64,000 nucleotides of DNA from Desulfomicrobium sp. ZS1 (GTDB lineage: Bacteria > Desulfobacterota > Desulfovibrionia > Desulfovibrionales > Desulfomicrobiaceae), in NCBI RefSeq assembly GCF_024204645.1, contig NZ_CP100351.1, positions 1,426,001-1,490,000 of the forward strand, given 5' to 3'. A program made the translations under genes and the position numbers. Below the pieces are notes generated by a model. The model ran no database searches. It was not told the origin of the DNA and saw nothing but the letters and a program-made list of their open reading frames with translations. Position 1 is the stretch's first letter, and the number at the start of each line of letters is the position of its first letter. Positions 8,773 through 19,542 of this stretch are shown here, piece by piece.

Positions 8773-9690
8773 TTAGGAGAACAGTTCCGGCCGGCCGGTG
8801 ATCTTGCGCACCAGGTCGCGGTAGTCCTGGGAGCCGTGCGAGCCCGGCGCGTATTCGAAAATGGTTTTTCCGTATGCCGGGGATTCCGAGAGCCGTACAT
8901 TGTAGCGGATGGGCGTGCAGACGTATTCCCCATACAGGTCTTTGAGCTTATCCAGAATGGCGTCGGGGTTTTTGATGCGCTTGTCCAGAAAGGTCGGCAG
9001 GATGTAGTTCAGTGTCACTTCGCTGCGGTATTTCTGGATGGACGAGAGGTTTTTCAAAAATTCAACCAGTCCTTGAAGTGTCATGACCTCCAGGGAAACA
9101 GGCGTAATGAGTTCAAAGACATAGAAAAGAACATTGACCGTCAGCGGGTCCCAGCCTGGAGAGGTATCGACGATGACGAAATCGAAATCCTTTTCAACGG
9201 GCTCCAGGGCCTCGACCAGGGTCAGCTCACCGCCGAAATCCTTGCGGTCGATCATGCGTTTTACGCCCGCAAGCGACCTTCCTCCGGCCAGCAGCCATAA
9301 ATTTTCCCGGGCCTGAACAATGGTTTCGGCAGCAGGCAGTTCGCCCGTGACCAGCTCCGTCAGTCCTGCCTGAGGTTTTTGTCCCAACAGATAGGAAGCC
9401 TGGCCCTGGGTATCCGTATCGACCAGCAGGACCTTGTAACCGGCCAGGGCGAGGCCCGCAGCCAGGTTGACGGAGGTGGTGGTTTTTCCCACGCCGCCTT
9501 TGCTCAAAGTCACGCCTATTCTTCGCGGCCCGTTTTTTGGAGCTTCCGGTTCAAGGGCCGGCTTAGGCGCCGGTTCAAAAAGTGGAAATCGATGGCCGCA
9601 GGCTCTGCATTGCGCCACGGTGGCGCCCACAGGTATCTTTGATTCATCGATGTTGTGCTCTTTTTTGCACTGCGGACAGATCACCTTCAT
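8773..9690 (-). CDS. ParA/Soj-like ATPase with N-terminal zinc ribbon
   Basis: This 305-residue protein begins with a zinc-ribbon of the MJ0042 type (C5, C8, C28, C31). A Pro-rich linker and a ParA/MinD ATPase follow. The deviant Walker A is SKGGVGKTTTSVNLA, the Walker A' is LLVDTDTQGQAS and the Walker B region is FVIVDTSPGWD. ParA-family ATPases position DNA or protein complexes through ATP-dependent dimerisation. The last gene of a three-gene minus-strand unit, it follows a small basic protein and a PilZ protein. That context argues for a cargo-positioning role tied to cyclic di-GMP, rather than for chromosome partition with a normal ParB, which is absent here. The cargo cannot be identified from the sequence. 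Confidence 0.85.
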   Translation of the reverse strand: MKVICPQCKKEHNIDESKIPVGATVAQCRACGHRFPLFEPAPKPALEPEAPKNGPRRIGVTLSKGGVGKTTTSVNLAAGLALAGYKVLLVDTDTQGQASYLLGQKPQAGLTELVTGELPAAETIVQARENLWLLAGGRSLAGVKRMIDRKDFGGELTLVEALEPVEKDFDFVIVDTSPGWDPLTVNVLFYVFELITPVSLEVMTLQGLVEFLKNLSSIQKYRSEVTLNYILPTFLDKRIKNPDAILDKLKDLYGEYVCTPIRYNVRLSESPAYGKTIFEYAPGSHGSQDYRDLVRKITGRPELFS

Positions 9691-9711
9691 TGACAGCCTC
9701 CTGCCGTAACT

Positions 9712-10101
9712 TCATTTTTTCTCGAGAATTTTTTGGATGATGGAGCTCTGGGCCCCTTTTTCCTCGATTTCCCTGAGCAACGTATTGACCGCGTAATTGA
9801 CCAGATTGGATTTGGACGCCTTTCCTTTCGCCCCGGCAGGCAATAATTGTTTCAGGATCACCTTGGCCTGGGTCAAACCGTCAAATACATCTTCGCGCAG
9901 ATAATGGGTCGTTTTCTTCGTGCTGGCTCCCGCCTTCGATTTTAAGGGCAGGACTTTTTTTCCAGCCGCAGGCTGTGGAGTCTTCGGTGCCAGGCAGGCA
10001 TGAATCAAGGAATCAAGCTCTTCCAGGCCGGGCACGGCCGCAAGATTCCTGTCTTCCCGAAATAGTTCACCGAGAATGTCGTGCTGCTCACTTGTGCTCA
10101 T
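9712..10101 (-). CDS. Small basic partner of the ParA-like ATPase
   Basis: This 129-residue protein has an acidic N-terminal segment (about 1-35) and a basic, low-complexity linker with several lysines (about 45-66). The C-terminal half is helical, with THYLREDVFDGLTQAKVIL and SNLVNYAVNTLLREIEEKG. The latter resembles a ribbon-helix-helix or plasmid-partition adaptor fold, but no family is recognised. It sits 21 bases before the parA-like gene. ParA ATPases are usually stimulated by a small basic protein encoded next door, so a role as activator or DNA-contact partner is plausible inference. Confidence 0.65.
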   Translation of the reverse strand: MSTSEQHDILGELFREDRNLAAVPGLEELDSLIHACLAPKTPQPAAGKKVLPLKSKAGASTKKTTHYLREDVFDGLTQAKVILKQLLPAGAKGKASKSNLVNYAVNTLLREIEEKGAQSSIIQKILEKK

Positions 10102-10114
10102 CTGCTTTCCCGCT

Positions 10115-10564
10115 TCAAGACTTTGTTGCGACGCTTGAAAGGACTGAACTCTTGATTTCGCTGACGACCCTGGTCATCCAGTCTATATATCCGGAATCAT
10201 GGGTGTTTATGATCTCCATGCCACAGATGAGGGTATCCCCTTCGTAGGGCGAGATATGTACGATTCTGACGTCTACGTGAAACGAGCGGTCGGGAAAGAT
10301 GATCTGCACCCCTTCCAGAACGCTGCCGATCACAAAGGCGTCGGGGCTCGTCACCAGGAGTCCGATGCCGTACATGGACAGGTCCTTCACGGAGTGTTTC
10401 AGCCCGTCATGGTTCATGCTGACCAGCCCGGGGGGCACCGGTACGCGAAAAGATTTGCGCACGACCTTTTTTCCTTCGTTATCGCAGGCGATAAGCAGGC
10501 TTGAATCGTCGCCTGTCTGAGCCGTTCTCGCGCCCGTATCGTCTTGTCCTACCTTGCTGTTCAT
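10115..10564 (-). CDS. PilZ-domain cyclic di-GMP receptor
   Basis: This 149-residue protein is a single PilZ domain after a polar leader of about 30 residues. Both ligand motifs are intact: R36-x3-R40 in RKSFR and D61-x-S63-x2-G66 in DLSMYG. PilZ domains bind cyclic di-GMP through these residues and change partner contacts. It is the first gene of the PilZ/basic protein/ParA unit, with 13 bases between its stop and the next start. The neighbouring degenerate HD-GYP regulator is the only other cyclic di-GMP-related gene nearby. Confidence 0.85.
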   Translation of the reverse strand: MNSKVGQDDTGARTAQTGDDSSLLIACDNEGKKVVRKSFRVPVPPGLVSMNHDGLKHSVKDLSMYGIGLLVTSPDAFVIGSVLEGVQIIFPDRSFHVDVRIVHISPYEGDTLICGMEIINTHDSGYIDWMTRVVSEIKSSVLSSVATKS

Positions 10565-10758
10565 GCAACACCTCCAAAGACCGTGGCTGGAAATTTATCC
10601 ATGACCCGATGCCGGGCCGATGTATTTCGGCAGGCAACGATTGGCAATGATGTATTATTGCCCTTGATTTTATTGAAAATCAATCCCTCGACGCAAACGT
10701 AAAAAATCGCGAAAAGCACAGTTCGACGGCCGTGAACCTGCAAAAATTCCGGAGGAAC

Positions 10759-11223
10759 ATGTACAGACTCAAAATTATAAGCGTAGGCAAACTCAAGAAA
10801 AATTACTACCTTGAGGCTATTGCTCACTACGCAAAAATGCTCAAGCCAGTCGTGCGTATCGATGTCCAGAATGTCAAGGATTGCCCGCAGGCCGAAGGGG
10901 CGGAAAGAAAACGCCTGGAGTCCTTGCGCATCCTGGAGAAAGTAGGCCCCAAGGACACCCTGGTGGCCTTGCACGAGACAGGAAAGCTCTTCACATCGCT
11001 GGATTTTGCCTCATTTTTGCGCCCGTTGCTTGAAAATCCCGTCGGGGAGTGCTGTTTCGTTATCGGCGGCGCTTTGGGGCTGTCGCCGGAACTGTTGGCC
11101 CGATCCCAGATCCAGCTCAGCCTGAGTCCGCTTACCATGCCGCACGAACTGGCCCAGGTGGTGCTTTACGAGCAGCTTTTTCGGGCCACGACCATCATGG
11201 CCGGCAGGACGTACCATTATTGA
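10759..11223 (+). CDS. rlmH: 23S rRNA (pseudouridine1915-N3)-methyltransferase
   Basis: RlmH methylates pseudouridine 1915 in helix 69 of 23S rRNA in assembled ribosomes. From the ATG at 10759 the protein has 154 residues, the usual length (about 155). It shows LKIISVGKLKKNYYLEAI, a knotted SPOUT C-terminus with CFVIGGALGLSPELL, LSLSPLTMPHELAQVVL and the terminal GRTYHY. The frame allows a GTG start 9 codons earlier, but the family N-terminus and GGAGG at 10751 favour 10759, although the spacing is short. It stands alone between a minus-strand unit and a repeat region. Confidence 0.95.
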   Translation: MYRLKIISVGKLKKNYYLEAIAHYAKMLKPVVRIDVQNVKDCPQAEGAERKRLESLRILEKVGPKDTLVALHETGKLFTSLDFASFLRPLLENPVGECCFVIGGALGLSPELLARSQIQLSLSPLTMPHELAQVVLYEQLFRATTIMAGRTYHY

Positions 11224-11231
11224 GGGAGCGT

Positions 11232-11422
11232 TGTTGGGCAGGTCGTGGGGATGGATTCCCGCCTTCGCGGGAATGACACCAGAGTGACACGTGAATACGT
11301 TGTCATGCCATAAGCTGCCCAACACCACCATGATGACACCTGTGCTACAGTGAATACGCATCATTCCGGAAACAGCCCAAACGCACCACCAGGCGTCATC
11401 CCCGCGAAGGCGGGAGTCCATG
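11232..11422. repeat. Inverted pair of REP-like 27-base units with an inner inverted repeat
   Basis: Units at 11251-11277 and 11395-11421 are near-perfect inverted copies (GATTCCCGCCTTCGCGGGAA type, two mismatches), each containing its own hairpin. GTTGGGCAG (11232-11240) pairs exactly with CTGCCCAAC (11315-11323). GTGAATACG occurs twice between them. Repeats of this CGCGAAGGCGGGA kind are widespread in bacterial intergenic DNA. This pair fills the gap between rlmH and the convergent CinA-like gene and could also end both transcripts. Confidence 0.8.
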
Positions 11423-11444
11423 CCTTTTTCCGCTTTTTCCCGGT

Positions 11445-12266
11445 TCACGCCATTTCCCTGAACCCGATCCCCTGCTCCCCAAGCCCCCGGCACAACTCAT
11501 CCACCGCCTCTTGCAGCAGTGCCGTCCGCTCCCCTGCCTCGCCGCCGGTGACGGTCAGGGTTATGTCCAGTTCAGGCGTCATGCCGACGGTCGAGGCCAG
11601 GGACTTGATGTAGACCCGGGGGTTCCGGGGAACCACCTTGCTTAAGACCGGCTCCAGAAGGGATTCGTCGTTGCAGCGCACGCGCAGGGCCTTGCAGAGG
11701 GAACCCCCGTCGCCGAAGGTCTGCTCCATGAATTCCTGCAGGGAGGACTCAATGATGTTTTTGAGTTCCGAGGGCACTCCCGGCAGCGAGACGATGGCGG
11801 TCCGCCCCGCCCGCAGCAGCACGCCGGGCGCGGTCCCGCCCGGGTTGAAGAGTGGCACGGAGCCCCTGGGCAGCCAGGCCATTTTTTCGCGGCCCGGGTT
11901 GAGTCCGCCCTGGGCCATGATGCCCGAGGCATGAAATTTGTCATACTGTTCCTTGACCATGCGCAAGGCTTCGGGGTGCAATTCAAGCGGCAATCCCAGC
12001 CCTTTGGCCACGGCGGACAGGGTCAGGTCGTCGGCCGTGGGGCCGAGCCCGCCGGACGTGAAGATGACGTCCGCCCCACGGTCCAGCGCGCGCCCGACCT
12101 CTGCCGCTATTTCATCCACATCGTCGCGTAGCATGGTCCCGCGCGCCACATGTCCTCCCCTGGAATTGATCAGCCTGCAGAGCCAGCTCGTATTGGTATC
12201 CTGGATGTCGCCGATAAGAATCTCATTGCCGATGACCAGAATCTCCACAATCGCCGAATAGGTCAT
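11445..12266 (-). CDS. CinA-type MoCF (molybdopterin-binding) domain protein
   Basis: From the ATG at 12266 (behind AAGGGG) the protein has 273 residues. It begins EILVIGNEILIGDIQDTNTSWL, followed by TMLRDDVDEI, VIFTSGGLGPTADDLTL and LFNPGGTAPGVL, which are the hallmarks of the MoCF fold shared by MogA/MoeA and the N-terminal half of CinA. VSLPGVPSEL and a C-terminal extension about 90 residues long complete it. The deamidase domain found in full-length CinA (PncC) is absent. The substrate could be a nucleotide or pterin; relatives hydrolyse pyrophosphate bonds of NAD-related compounds. A role in competence is not implied. Confidence 0.85.
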   Translation of the reverse strand: MTYSAIVEILVIGNEILIGDIQDTNTSWLCRLINSRGGHVARGTMLRDDVDEIAAEVGRALDRGADVIFTSGGLGPTADDLTLSAVAKGLGLPLELHPEALRMVKEQYDKFHASGIMAQGGLNPGREKMAWLPRGSVPLFNPGGTAPGVLLRAGRTAIVSLPGVPSELKNIIESSLQEFMEQTFGDGGSLCKALRVRCNDESLLEPVLSKVVPRNPRVYIKSLASTVGMTPELDITLTVTGGEAGERTALLQEAVDELCRGLGEQGIGFREMA

Positions 12267-12336
12267 GCTTTTCCCCTTGTGCCGAAATTGTCCCGCTGCC
12301 ACGGCTCACATACCCGCAGCCCCATGCCCCGACAAC

Positions 12337-12365
12337 AAAAAAGGGAGCATCCGAAGACGCTCCCT
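12337..12365 (-). terminator. Intrinsic terminator after the glycerol ABC operon
   Basis: A stem of about 10 bp (12342-12351 with 12356-12365, one G-U type mismatch) is closed by a UUCG tetraloop on the minus strand and followed there by six T residues. It lies 23 bases after the glpV stop. Confidence 0.9.
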
Positions 12366-12387
12366 CGCTTGGTGCCGGATTTTTAAG

Positions 12388-14127
12388 TTATTTGACCTTG
12401 CCGGCATTCCAGGCCTGAATCAGCTGATCGTAATCAACCGTTTCGCCCTTGGGCTTCTCGTTCTCAAGCTTGGGCTTGGGAGCGCCGGGCTGGTCGAGCC
12501 AGTACTGCTCATCCCGGGGCTCGTTCATCTTCGGACCGCATTCGCCCTGCACATTGGCGCGCTCCAGGCGTTCCAGGATCTTGTCCTGTTCGGCGGCCAG
12601 ATTGTCCATGGCAGTCTCAGGGGTGACTTCACCGGCCACGGCTTCACCGATGTTCTGCCACCACAACTGGGCCAGTTTGGGGTAATCGGGCACGTTGGTG
12701 CCTGTGGGCGTCCAGGCCACGCGGGCCGGGCTGCGATAGAATTCCACCAGACCGCCGAGTTTCGGGGCGCGCTCGGTGAAGGACTCGTGACGGATGTCGG
12801 AATCGCGAACCGGGTTCAGACCGACGTGAGCCTTTTTCAGGGACGTGGTCTTGGCCACGCAGAACTGGGCGAAGAGCCAGGCGGCCTTGCGGCGATCAAC
12901 AGGGGTGCTCTTCAGGAGCGTCCAGGATCCGCAGTCCTGATAGCCGAGCTTCTGCCCTTCTTCCCAGTACGGGCCATGAGGTGAGGGAGCCATGCGCCAT
13001 TTCGGGGTGCCGTCGTCGTTGACCACGGGCGTGCCCTTTTCGACCATGGAGGCCGTGAAGGCGGTGTACCAGAAGATCTGCTGGGCTACGTTGCCCTTGG
13101 CCAGACTCGGCAGGGACTGATAGAAGTCCATGCCCAGGGCGCCGGGAGGTGCATAGAGACGCAGCCAGTCCATGTACTTGCGCAGGGCGTACTTGGCGGC
13201 CGGACCGTTGGCTGCGCCGCCGCGGGATACGCTGGCGCCGACAGGACGGCAGCCGTCCACGCGGATGCCCCATTCATCGACGGGCAAACCGTTGGGAATG
13301 CCCTTGTCGCCGGCTCCGGCCATGGACAGCCATGCGTCGGTAAAACGCCAGCCAAGATCCGGAGCCTTCTTGCCGTAATCCATGTGACCGTAAATGGCCT
13401 TGCCGTCGATTTCCTTGACGTCGTTGGTGAAGAATTCGGCGATGTCTTCGTAGGCGGACCAGTTGACCGGCACGCCCAGTTCATAGCCGTATTTGGCCTT
13501 GAACTTTTCTTTGAGTTCGGGACGCTGGAACCAGTCGTAACGGAACCAGTACAGGTTCGCGAACTGCTGGTCGGGCAGCTGATAGAGCTTGCCGTCGGGG
13601 CCGGTGGTGAAGGATTTGCCCATGAAGTCGTCGATGTCGAGGGTCGGCAGGGTCACGTCCTTGCCTTCGCCCGCCATCCAGTCCGTCAGGTTGACCACTG
13701 CGCCGTAGCGGAAATGCGTGCCGATGAGGTCGGAGTCGTTGACGTAACCGTCGAAAACGTTCTCGCCGGACTGCATCTGGACTTGCAACTTCTCAATGAC
13801 GTCACCTTCCTGGATCAGGTCGTGGGTGACCTTGATGCCGGTGATGTCATAGAATGCCTTGGCCATGACCTTGGACTCATATTCATGAGTGGGAATTGTT
13901 TCGGAGACGACCTTGATCTCCAGGCCCTTGAAGGGGGCGGCCGCTTTCATGAACCATTCCATTTCCTTCATCTGCTCATCCTTGCTGAGCGTCGAAGGCT
14001 GAAACTCCTCTTCAATCCATTTTTTCGCCGCCGCCTTCTGGGCTGCCTCATCGGCAAAGCCTAAAGTGGTGACGCCCAGGAATGCCGCGATGAGCATCCC
14101 GGTTAAGAGAACACGTCGAACTTGCAT
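12388..14127 (-). CDS. glpV: Glycerol ABC transporter, periplasmic solute-binding protein
   Basis: This 579-residue protein is the binding subunit of the GlpSTPQUV importer first described in Rhizobium. An N-terminal signal peptide (MQVRRVLLTGMLIAAFLGV..., cut near FADEA) precedes a family 1-type solute-binding fold. Motifs seen are SGENVFDGYVNDSDLIG, GKLYQLPDQQFANLYWFRYDW and the aromatic-rich PVNWSAYEDIAEFF. Its length above 550 residues and the QYWLDQPGAPKPKLE C-terminus are typical of this subfamily and longer than ordinary sugar-binding proteins. The frame opens 4 codons earlier, but GGAGG inside those codons sits 5 bases before the ATG at 14127. It is the last gene of the glpS-V operon and is followed by a terminator. 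Ligand assignment to glycerol rests mainly on gene context. Confidence 0.88.
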   Translation of the reverse strand: MQVRRVLLTGMLIAAFLGVTTLGFADEAAQKAAAKKWIEEEFQPSTLSKDEQMKEMEWFMKAAAPFKGLEIKVVSETIPTHEYESKVMAKAFYDITGIKVTHDLIQEGDVIEKLQVQMQSGENVFDGYVNDSDLIGTHFRYGAVVNLTDWMAGEGKDVTLPTLDIDDFMGKSFTTGPDGKLYQLPDQQFANLYWFRYDWFQRPELKEKFKAKYGYELGVPVNWSAYEDIAEFFTNDVKEIDGKAIYGHMDYGKKAPDLGWRFTDAWLSMAGAGDKGIPNGLPVDEWGIRVDGCRPVGASVSRGGAANGPAAKYALRKYMDWLRLYAPPGALGMDFYQSLPSLAKGNVAQQIFWYTAFTASMVEKGTPVVNDDGTPKWRMAPSPHGPYWEEGQKLGYQDCGSWTLLKSTPVDRRKAAWLFAQFCVAKTTSLKKAHVGLNPVRDSDIRHESFTERAPKLGGLVEFYRSPARVAWTPTGTNVPDYPKLAQLWWQNIGEAVAGEVTPETAMDNLAAEQDKILERLERANVQGECGPKMNEPRDEQYWLDQPGAPKPKLENEKPKGETVDYDQLIQAWNAGKVK

Positions 14128-14210
14128 ACGGACCTCCATTTGCGGTTATTACAATAAACCCCAAAACGCCGCTTCCGCCCTGCTCCTGTCACCGCGCTGG
14201 TGTCCTGATC

Positions 14211-14489
14211 TCAACCCCAGCGCATGACGGCGACAAGAAAAAGCACGGATATCATGGTAGCGATCCAGATAGCCAGTTCCGTCAGGCCAAGCCAGGCCAG
14301 ATGGATGTATGCGCTACCCAGAAGGCTTATGAACAGACGGTCTCCACGGGTGGTGACCAAAGGCAGAAATCCCCGGCGGGCAATGCTCGGAGAGATGATC
14401 TGCCAGATGGTCATGCTGATGAGCATGAGCCCGATAAAAATGAAAAATCCTGCGGTGACAGGCGTCCAGGCCATCCAGGCGATATTCAT
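14211..14489 (-). CDS. glpU: GlpU, small membrane protein of the glycerol importer (DUF2160 type)
   Basis: This 92-residue protein has three predicted membrane segments: WTPVTAGFFIFIGLMLISM, LFISLLGSAYIHLAWLGL and LAIWIATMISVLFLVAV. It matches the small DUF2160 protein always found between glpQ and glpV in GlpSTPQUV operons. Its role in transport is not known. The start at 14489 is preceded by AGGAGG. The longer frame upstream overlaps glpQ and is rejected. Confidence 0.85.
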   Translation of the reverse strand: MNIAWMAWTPVTAGFFIFIGLMLISMTIWQIISPSIARRGFLPLVTTRGDRLFISLLGSAYIHLAWLGLTELAIWIATMISVLFLVAVMRWG

Positions 14490-14499
14490 GGCAGCCCTC

Positions 14500-15293
14500 C
14501 TAAACCCGGCCCAGGGCAAAGCCCTTGGCCAGATGGTTGCGTACAAACCAGATGACCAGGGCGCCGGGCACGATGGTCAGGATGCCGGCCGCAGCCAAGA
14601 GGCCCCAGTCTAGGCCCGAAGCGCTGACCGTGCGGGTCATGGTCGCGGCGATGGGTTTGGCCACGGTGGTGGTCAGGGTGCGGGCCAGAAGCAGCTCGAC
14701 CCAGCTGAACATGAAGCAGAAGAACGCGGTCACGCCGATGCCGGCCCGGATGAGCGGGATGAAGACGGCCAGGAAGAAACGCGGGAAGCTGTACCCGTCG
14801 ATAAACGCCGTCTCGTCGATCTCGCGCGGCACTCCGGACATGAACCCTTCCAGGATCCAGACCGCCAGCGGCACGTTGAAGAGGCAGTGCGCCAGGGCCA
14901 CAGCGATGTGCGTATCGATCAGATTGAAGGTCGAATAGAGCTGGAAGAACGGCAGCAAAAAGACGGCCGGAGGAGCCATACGGTTGGTCAGCAGCCAGAA
15001 GAAGACGTGCTTGTCGCCGATGAAGCGGAAGCGCGAGAAGGCGTAGGCGGCGGGTAGCGCCGTGACCAGGGAGATGACCGTGTTGATGCTCACATAGATC
15101 ATGGTGTTGATGTAACCCGAATACCAGGACGGATCCGAGAAAATCTTGGCGTAATTGTCCAGGGTCATGGAGCTCGGGAAAAGCTCGAAGGTGCGCATGA
15201 TATCCGCGTTGGTGCGCAGAGACATGTTCAGCATCCAGTAAATGGGCAGCAGCAGGAGCGCGAGATAGAAAATCAGGACGAAATGACGTTTTC

Positions 15294-15297
<4 letters not shown>
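14500..15297 (-). CDS. glpQ: Glycerol ABC transporter, inner-membrane permease
   Basis: This 265-residue MalG-type permease has about six membrane segments, the first being FVLIFYLALLLLPIYWML. The cytoplasmic EAA-like loop that contacts the ATPase is present (EIDETAFIDGYSFPRFFLAVFIPL). Translation starts at 15297 within a 4-base overlap (ATGA) with the glpP stop, so the 96 preceding codons of the open frame, which are an out-of-frame image of glpP, are not part of it. It would form the pore with GlpP. Confidence 0.9.
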
Positions 15298-16169
<872 letters not shown>

Positions 16170-16172
16170 CTC

Positions 16173-17252
16173 CTACTTGACCAGATACTGGTCGCGAAAA
16201 AGCTTGGTCCGCTGCGGCGGAAAGACAACCCAGCAGCTGTCGGCCGGAATGGGCCGCCCTTCGGGGACTCTGATCTTGAGCTTGGATGAGCCCGACTCCA
16301 CGGTCACGATGCGGCTGCTGCCTTCGAACTCGACAGAGACGATTCGTCCGGCCACGGCCCCGTCACGGGGCGCGTCCGACAGTTCGAGGTACAGCGGGCG
16401 GATGCCGATCTGAAATTTGCCCTGTCCGGCCTTGGCAGCCACGGCCGGATCAAGGGGGATGCTGCCGCAATCGAGCACGGCCTGATTTCCCTCAATCGTG
16501 CACGGCAAGAGATTCATGCCTGGACTGCCGATGAAATACCCGACAAAGGTATGCGCCGGGTCCTCGAAGAGTTCGTCCGGAGAGCCGATCTGCAGGAGCG
16601 CGCCATCGTACATGACGACGATATTATCGGCAAAAGTCATGGCCTCGGTCTGATCGTGGGTCACGTAGATCAGCGTCAGGCCGAACTGTGTGTGGATTTC
16701 TTTCAATTTGCGGCGCAGCTGCCATTTGAGGTGCGGGTCGATGACGGTCAGGGGCTCGTCAAAAAGAATGGCGGCCACGTCCTTGCGCACCAGTCCCCGG
16801 CCGAGGGAAATCTTCTGCTTGGCGTCGGCGGCCAGGCCGCTGGCGCGTTTGTTCAGGTAGGGACTCAGGTCCAGGATTTCCGCGATCTCATGCACCCGCG
16901 AGCGCACCTCGCCCTCCTCCACCTTGCGGTTGCGCAGCGGGAAGGCCAGGTTGTCGAAAACCGTCATGGTGTCGTAGAGCACCGGGAACTGAAAGACCTG
17001 CGCGATGTTGCGTTTTTCCGGCGGCAATGTGGTCACGTCCTTGCCGTCGAAGAGCACGCGCCCCTGGCTTGGGGTCAACAGGCCCGAGATGATGTTGAGC
17101 ATGGTGGTCTTGCCGCATCCGCTGGAACCCAGAAGCGCGTAGGCGCCCCCGTCTTCCCAGACCGTCTGCACTTTCTTGATTGCGAAATCGTCATCGCTGG
17201 CGGGTTTGGACCGGTAGCTGTGGGCGATGTTCTCAAGTTCGATTTTGGCCAT
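16173..17252 (-). CDS. glpT: Glycerol ABC transporter ATPase with a non-canonical signature motif
   Basis: This 359-residue ATPase has a MalK-like layout: nucleotide-binding domain (about 1-235) and C-terminal regulatory OB domain (about 240-355). It has a normal Walker A (GSSGCGKTT, 42-50), Q88, Walker B ILFDEP (162-167) and switch His H199 in VTHDQTEA. The LSGGQ signature is replaced by SGLAADAKQK (about 138-147), which cannot be a consensus signature. The partner GlpS has the opposite pattern, so the pair should have one consensus and one degenerate ATP site. The gene lies 12 bases after glpS. Confidence 0.9.
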   Translation of the reverse strand: MAKIELENIAHSYRSKPASDDDFAIKKVQTVWEDGGAYALLGSSGCGKTTMLNIISGLLTPSQGRVLFDGKDVTTLPPEKRNIAQVFQFPVLYDTMTVFDNLAFPLRNRKVEEGEVRSRVHEIAEILDLSPYLNKRASGLAADAKQKISLGRGLVRKDVAAILFDEPLTVIDPHLKWQLRRKLKEIHTQFGLTLIYVTHDQTEAMTFADNIVVMYDGALLQIGSPDELFEDPAHTFVGYFIGSPGMNLLPCTIEGNQAVLDCGSIPLDPAVAAKAGQGKFQIGIRPLYLELSDAPRDGAVAGRIVSVEFEGSSRIVTVESGSSKLKIRVPEGRPIPADSCWVVFPPQRTKLFRDQYLVK

Positions 17253-17264
17253 GAAAAAAATCCT

Positions 17265-18368
<1,104 letters not shown>

Positions 18369-18440
18369 GCGGCTCCTCCGTGGCAGGATATGAATTCCGG
18401 TATCTGGATGAAGGCCGGAATGTGTTCAAAAGCCCATAGC

Positions 18441-18476
18441 AAACGAAATTAATTTTCTCAACTGAAAAAGAAAATT
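18441..18476 (-). promoter_or_regulatory. Candidate glpS promoter and GlpR operator region
   Basis: AAACGAAA (18441-18448) is the reverse complement of the TTTCGTTT word found twice in front of glpA and glpR. Beside it AATTTTCT (18451-18458) and AGAAAATT (18469-18476) form a perfect 8-bp inverted repeat with a 10-base spacer. On the minus strand TTGAGA and TATGGG with a 17-base spacer could be a weak promoter overlapping these sites. Confidence 0.45.
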
Positions 18477-18506
18477 GGTCAGTTAACCTATTTTTTTCGT
18501 AAACAC

Positions 18507-19334
18507 TCAGATTTCCGACTCTTCATTGACGTGCAGTTTCACGTTCCCGCGTTTCATCTGCTCAAGCACGCTCGCCGGCGGCGTCGTGTCCGTGAACAGG
18601 GAGTCGATTTCCTCGATGTTGCCCAGACGCACCATGGCGTTGCGTCCGAATTTGGTATGGTCCGTGACCAGGAAGACCTGTCTGGAATTTTCCATGATGG
18701 CCCTGGCCGCGCGCACTTCCCGGTAATCGAAGTCAAGCAGCGTGCCGTCCATGTCGATGCCGCTGATGCCGATGATCCCGAAGTCGACCTTGAACTGGCG
18801 GATAAAGTCGATGGCCGCCTCGCCGACGATGCCTCCGTCATGATGCCGGATCAGGCCGCCGGCCACGATGATTTCCACCTCCGGGTTTCCCGTCAGAATG
18901 GTGGCCACATTGAGGCTGTTGGTGATGACCCGCAGGTTCTTGTGTCCGCCCAAGGCCCGGGCGACTTCTTCGGTGGTGGTACCGATGTTGATGAAGAGCG
19001 ACGACTTGTTGGGGATGGCCCCGGCCACCATCTGCCCGATGACCCGCTTTTCGGCCAAGCAGAGCACTTTTCGATCCAGGTAGTCCATGTTCTCTGTGCT
19101 CAGGCATGGTCCAGCCCCGCCGTGATAGCGCTGCACGAGGCCTTTGGCGTTTAAGGTGTTGATGTCCCGGCGCACGGACTGCGGGGTGATGCCGAAATGG
19201 TCGGCCAGGGACTGGATGGTGGCGAAGCCCGTCTCCCGGACCATGCGGATCATTTCGGCATGGCGTTGACGGACCGTGACATGCCGGGCTCCTGTGTCCT
19301 GGTCTTCGCTTTTGTCGGGGCGGGTGTTATGCAT
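18507..19334 (-). CDS. glpR: DeoR-family repressor of glycerol genes
   Basis: This 275-residue protein has the DeoR layout. The N-terminal winged helix (about 22-75) contains IQSLADHFGITPQSVRRD and LVQRYHGGAG. The effector domain (about 90-255) is sugar-isomerase-like, with INIGTTTEEVARAL, RVITNSLNVA and FLVTDHTKFGRNAMVRLG. GlpR proteins repress glp genes and are released by glycerol 3-phosphate. Its position between the importer operon and the divergent glpA operon supports this. AAGGAG lies 5 bases before the ATG. It is separated from glpS by 138 bases with its own candidate control region. Confidence 0.88.
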   Translation of the reverse strand: MHNTRPDKSEDQDTGARHVTVRQRHAEMIRMVRETGFATIQSLADHFGITPQSVRRDINTLNAKGLVQRYHGGAGPCLSTENMDYLDRKVLCLAEKRVIGQMVAGAIPNKSSLFINIGTTTEEVARALGGHKNLRVITNSLNVATILTGNPEVEIIVAGGLIRHHDGGIVGEAAIDFIRQFKVDFGIIGISGIDMDGTLLDFDYREVRAARAIMENSRQVFLVTDHTKFGRNAMVRLGNIEEIDSLFTDTTPPASVLEQMKRGNVKLHVNEESEI

Positions 19335-19343
19335 ACCTACTCC

Positions 19344-19357
19344 TTTCGTTTCCGAAA
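19344..19357. promoter_or_regulatory. Candidate GlpR operator beside the glpR start
   Basis: TTTCGTTTCCGAAA is an inverted repeat (TTTCG/CGAAA with a 4-base spacer) starting 10 bases before the glpR start codon. The same TTTCGTTT core occurs at 19544 and, inverted, at 18441. Position would suit autorepression. Confidence 0.45.
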
Positions 19358-19542
19358 AAAAAACTATGTTAAGTGTCGTTTTAAGAAAAAAATTCTGGCA
19401 GAATGCACCGGCTCATGCTAAAAAAACTCCCCAGAAGGCGGCATGCTCCGCGAAAGCTGGTAACATGGCTTGTTCTCCATTACCAGCATGATTTCGCCAG
19501 CATCCGAATGCACGCCGGAAGTACGTAGGCCAATATCTCATC

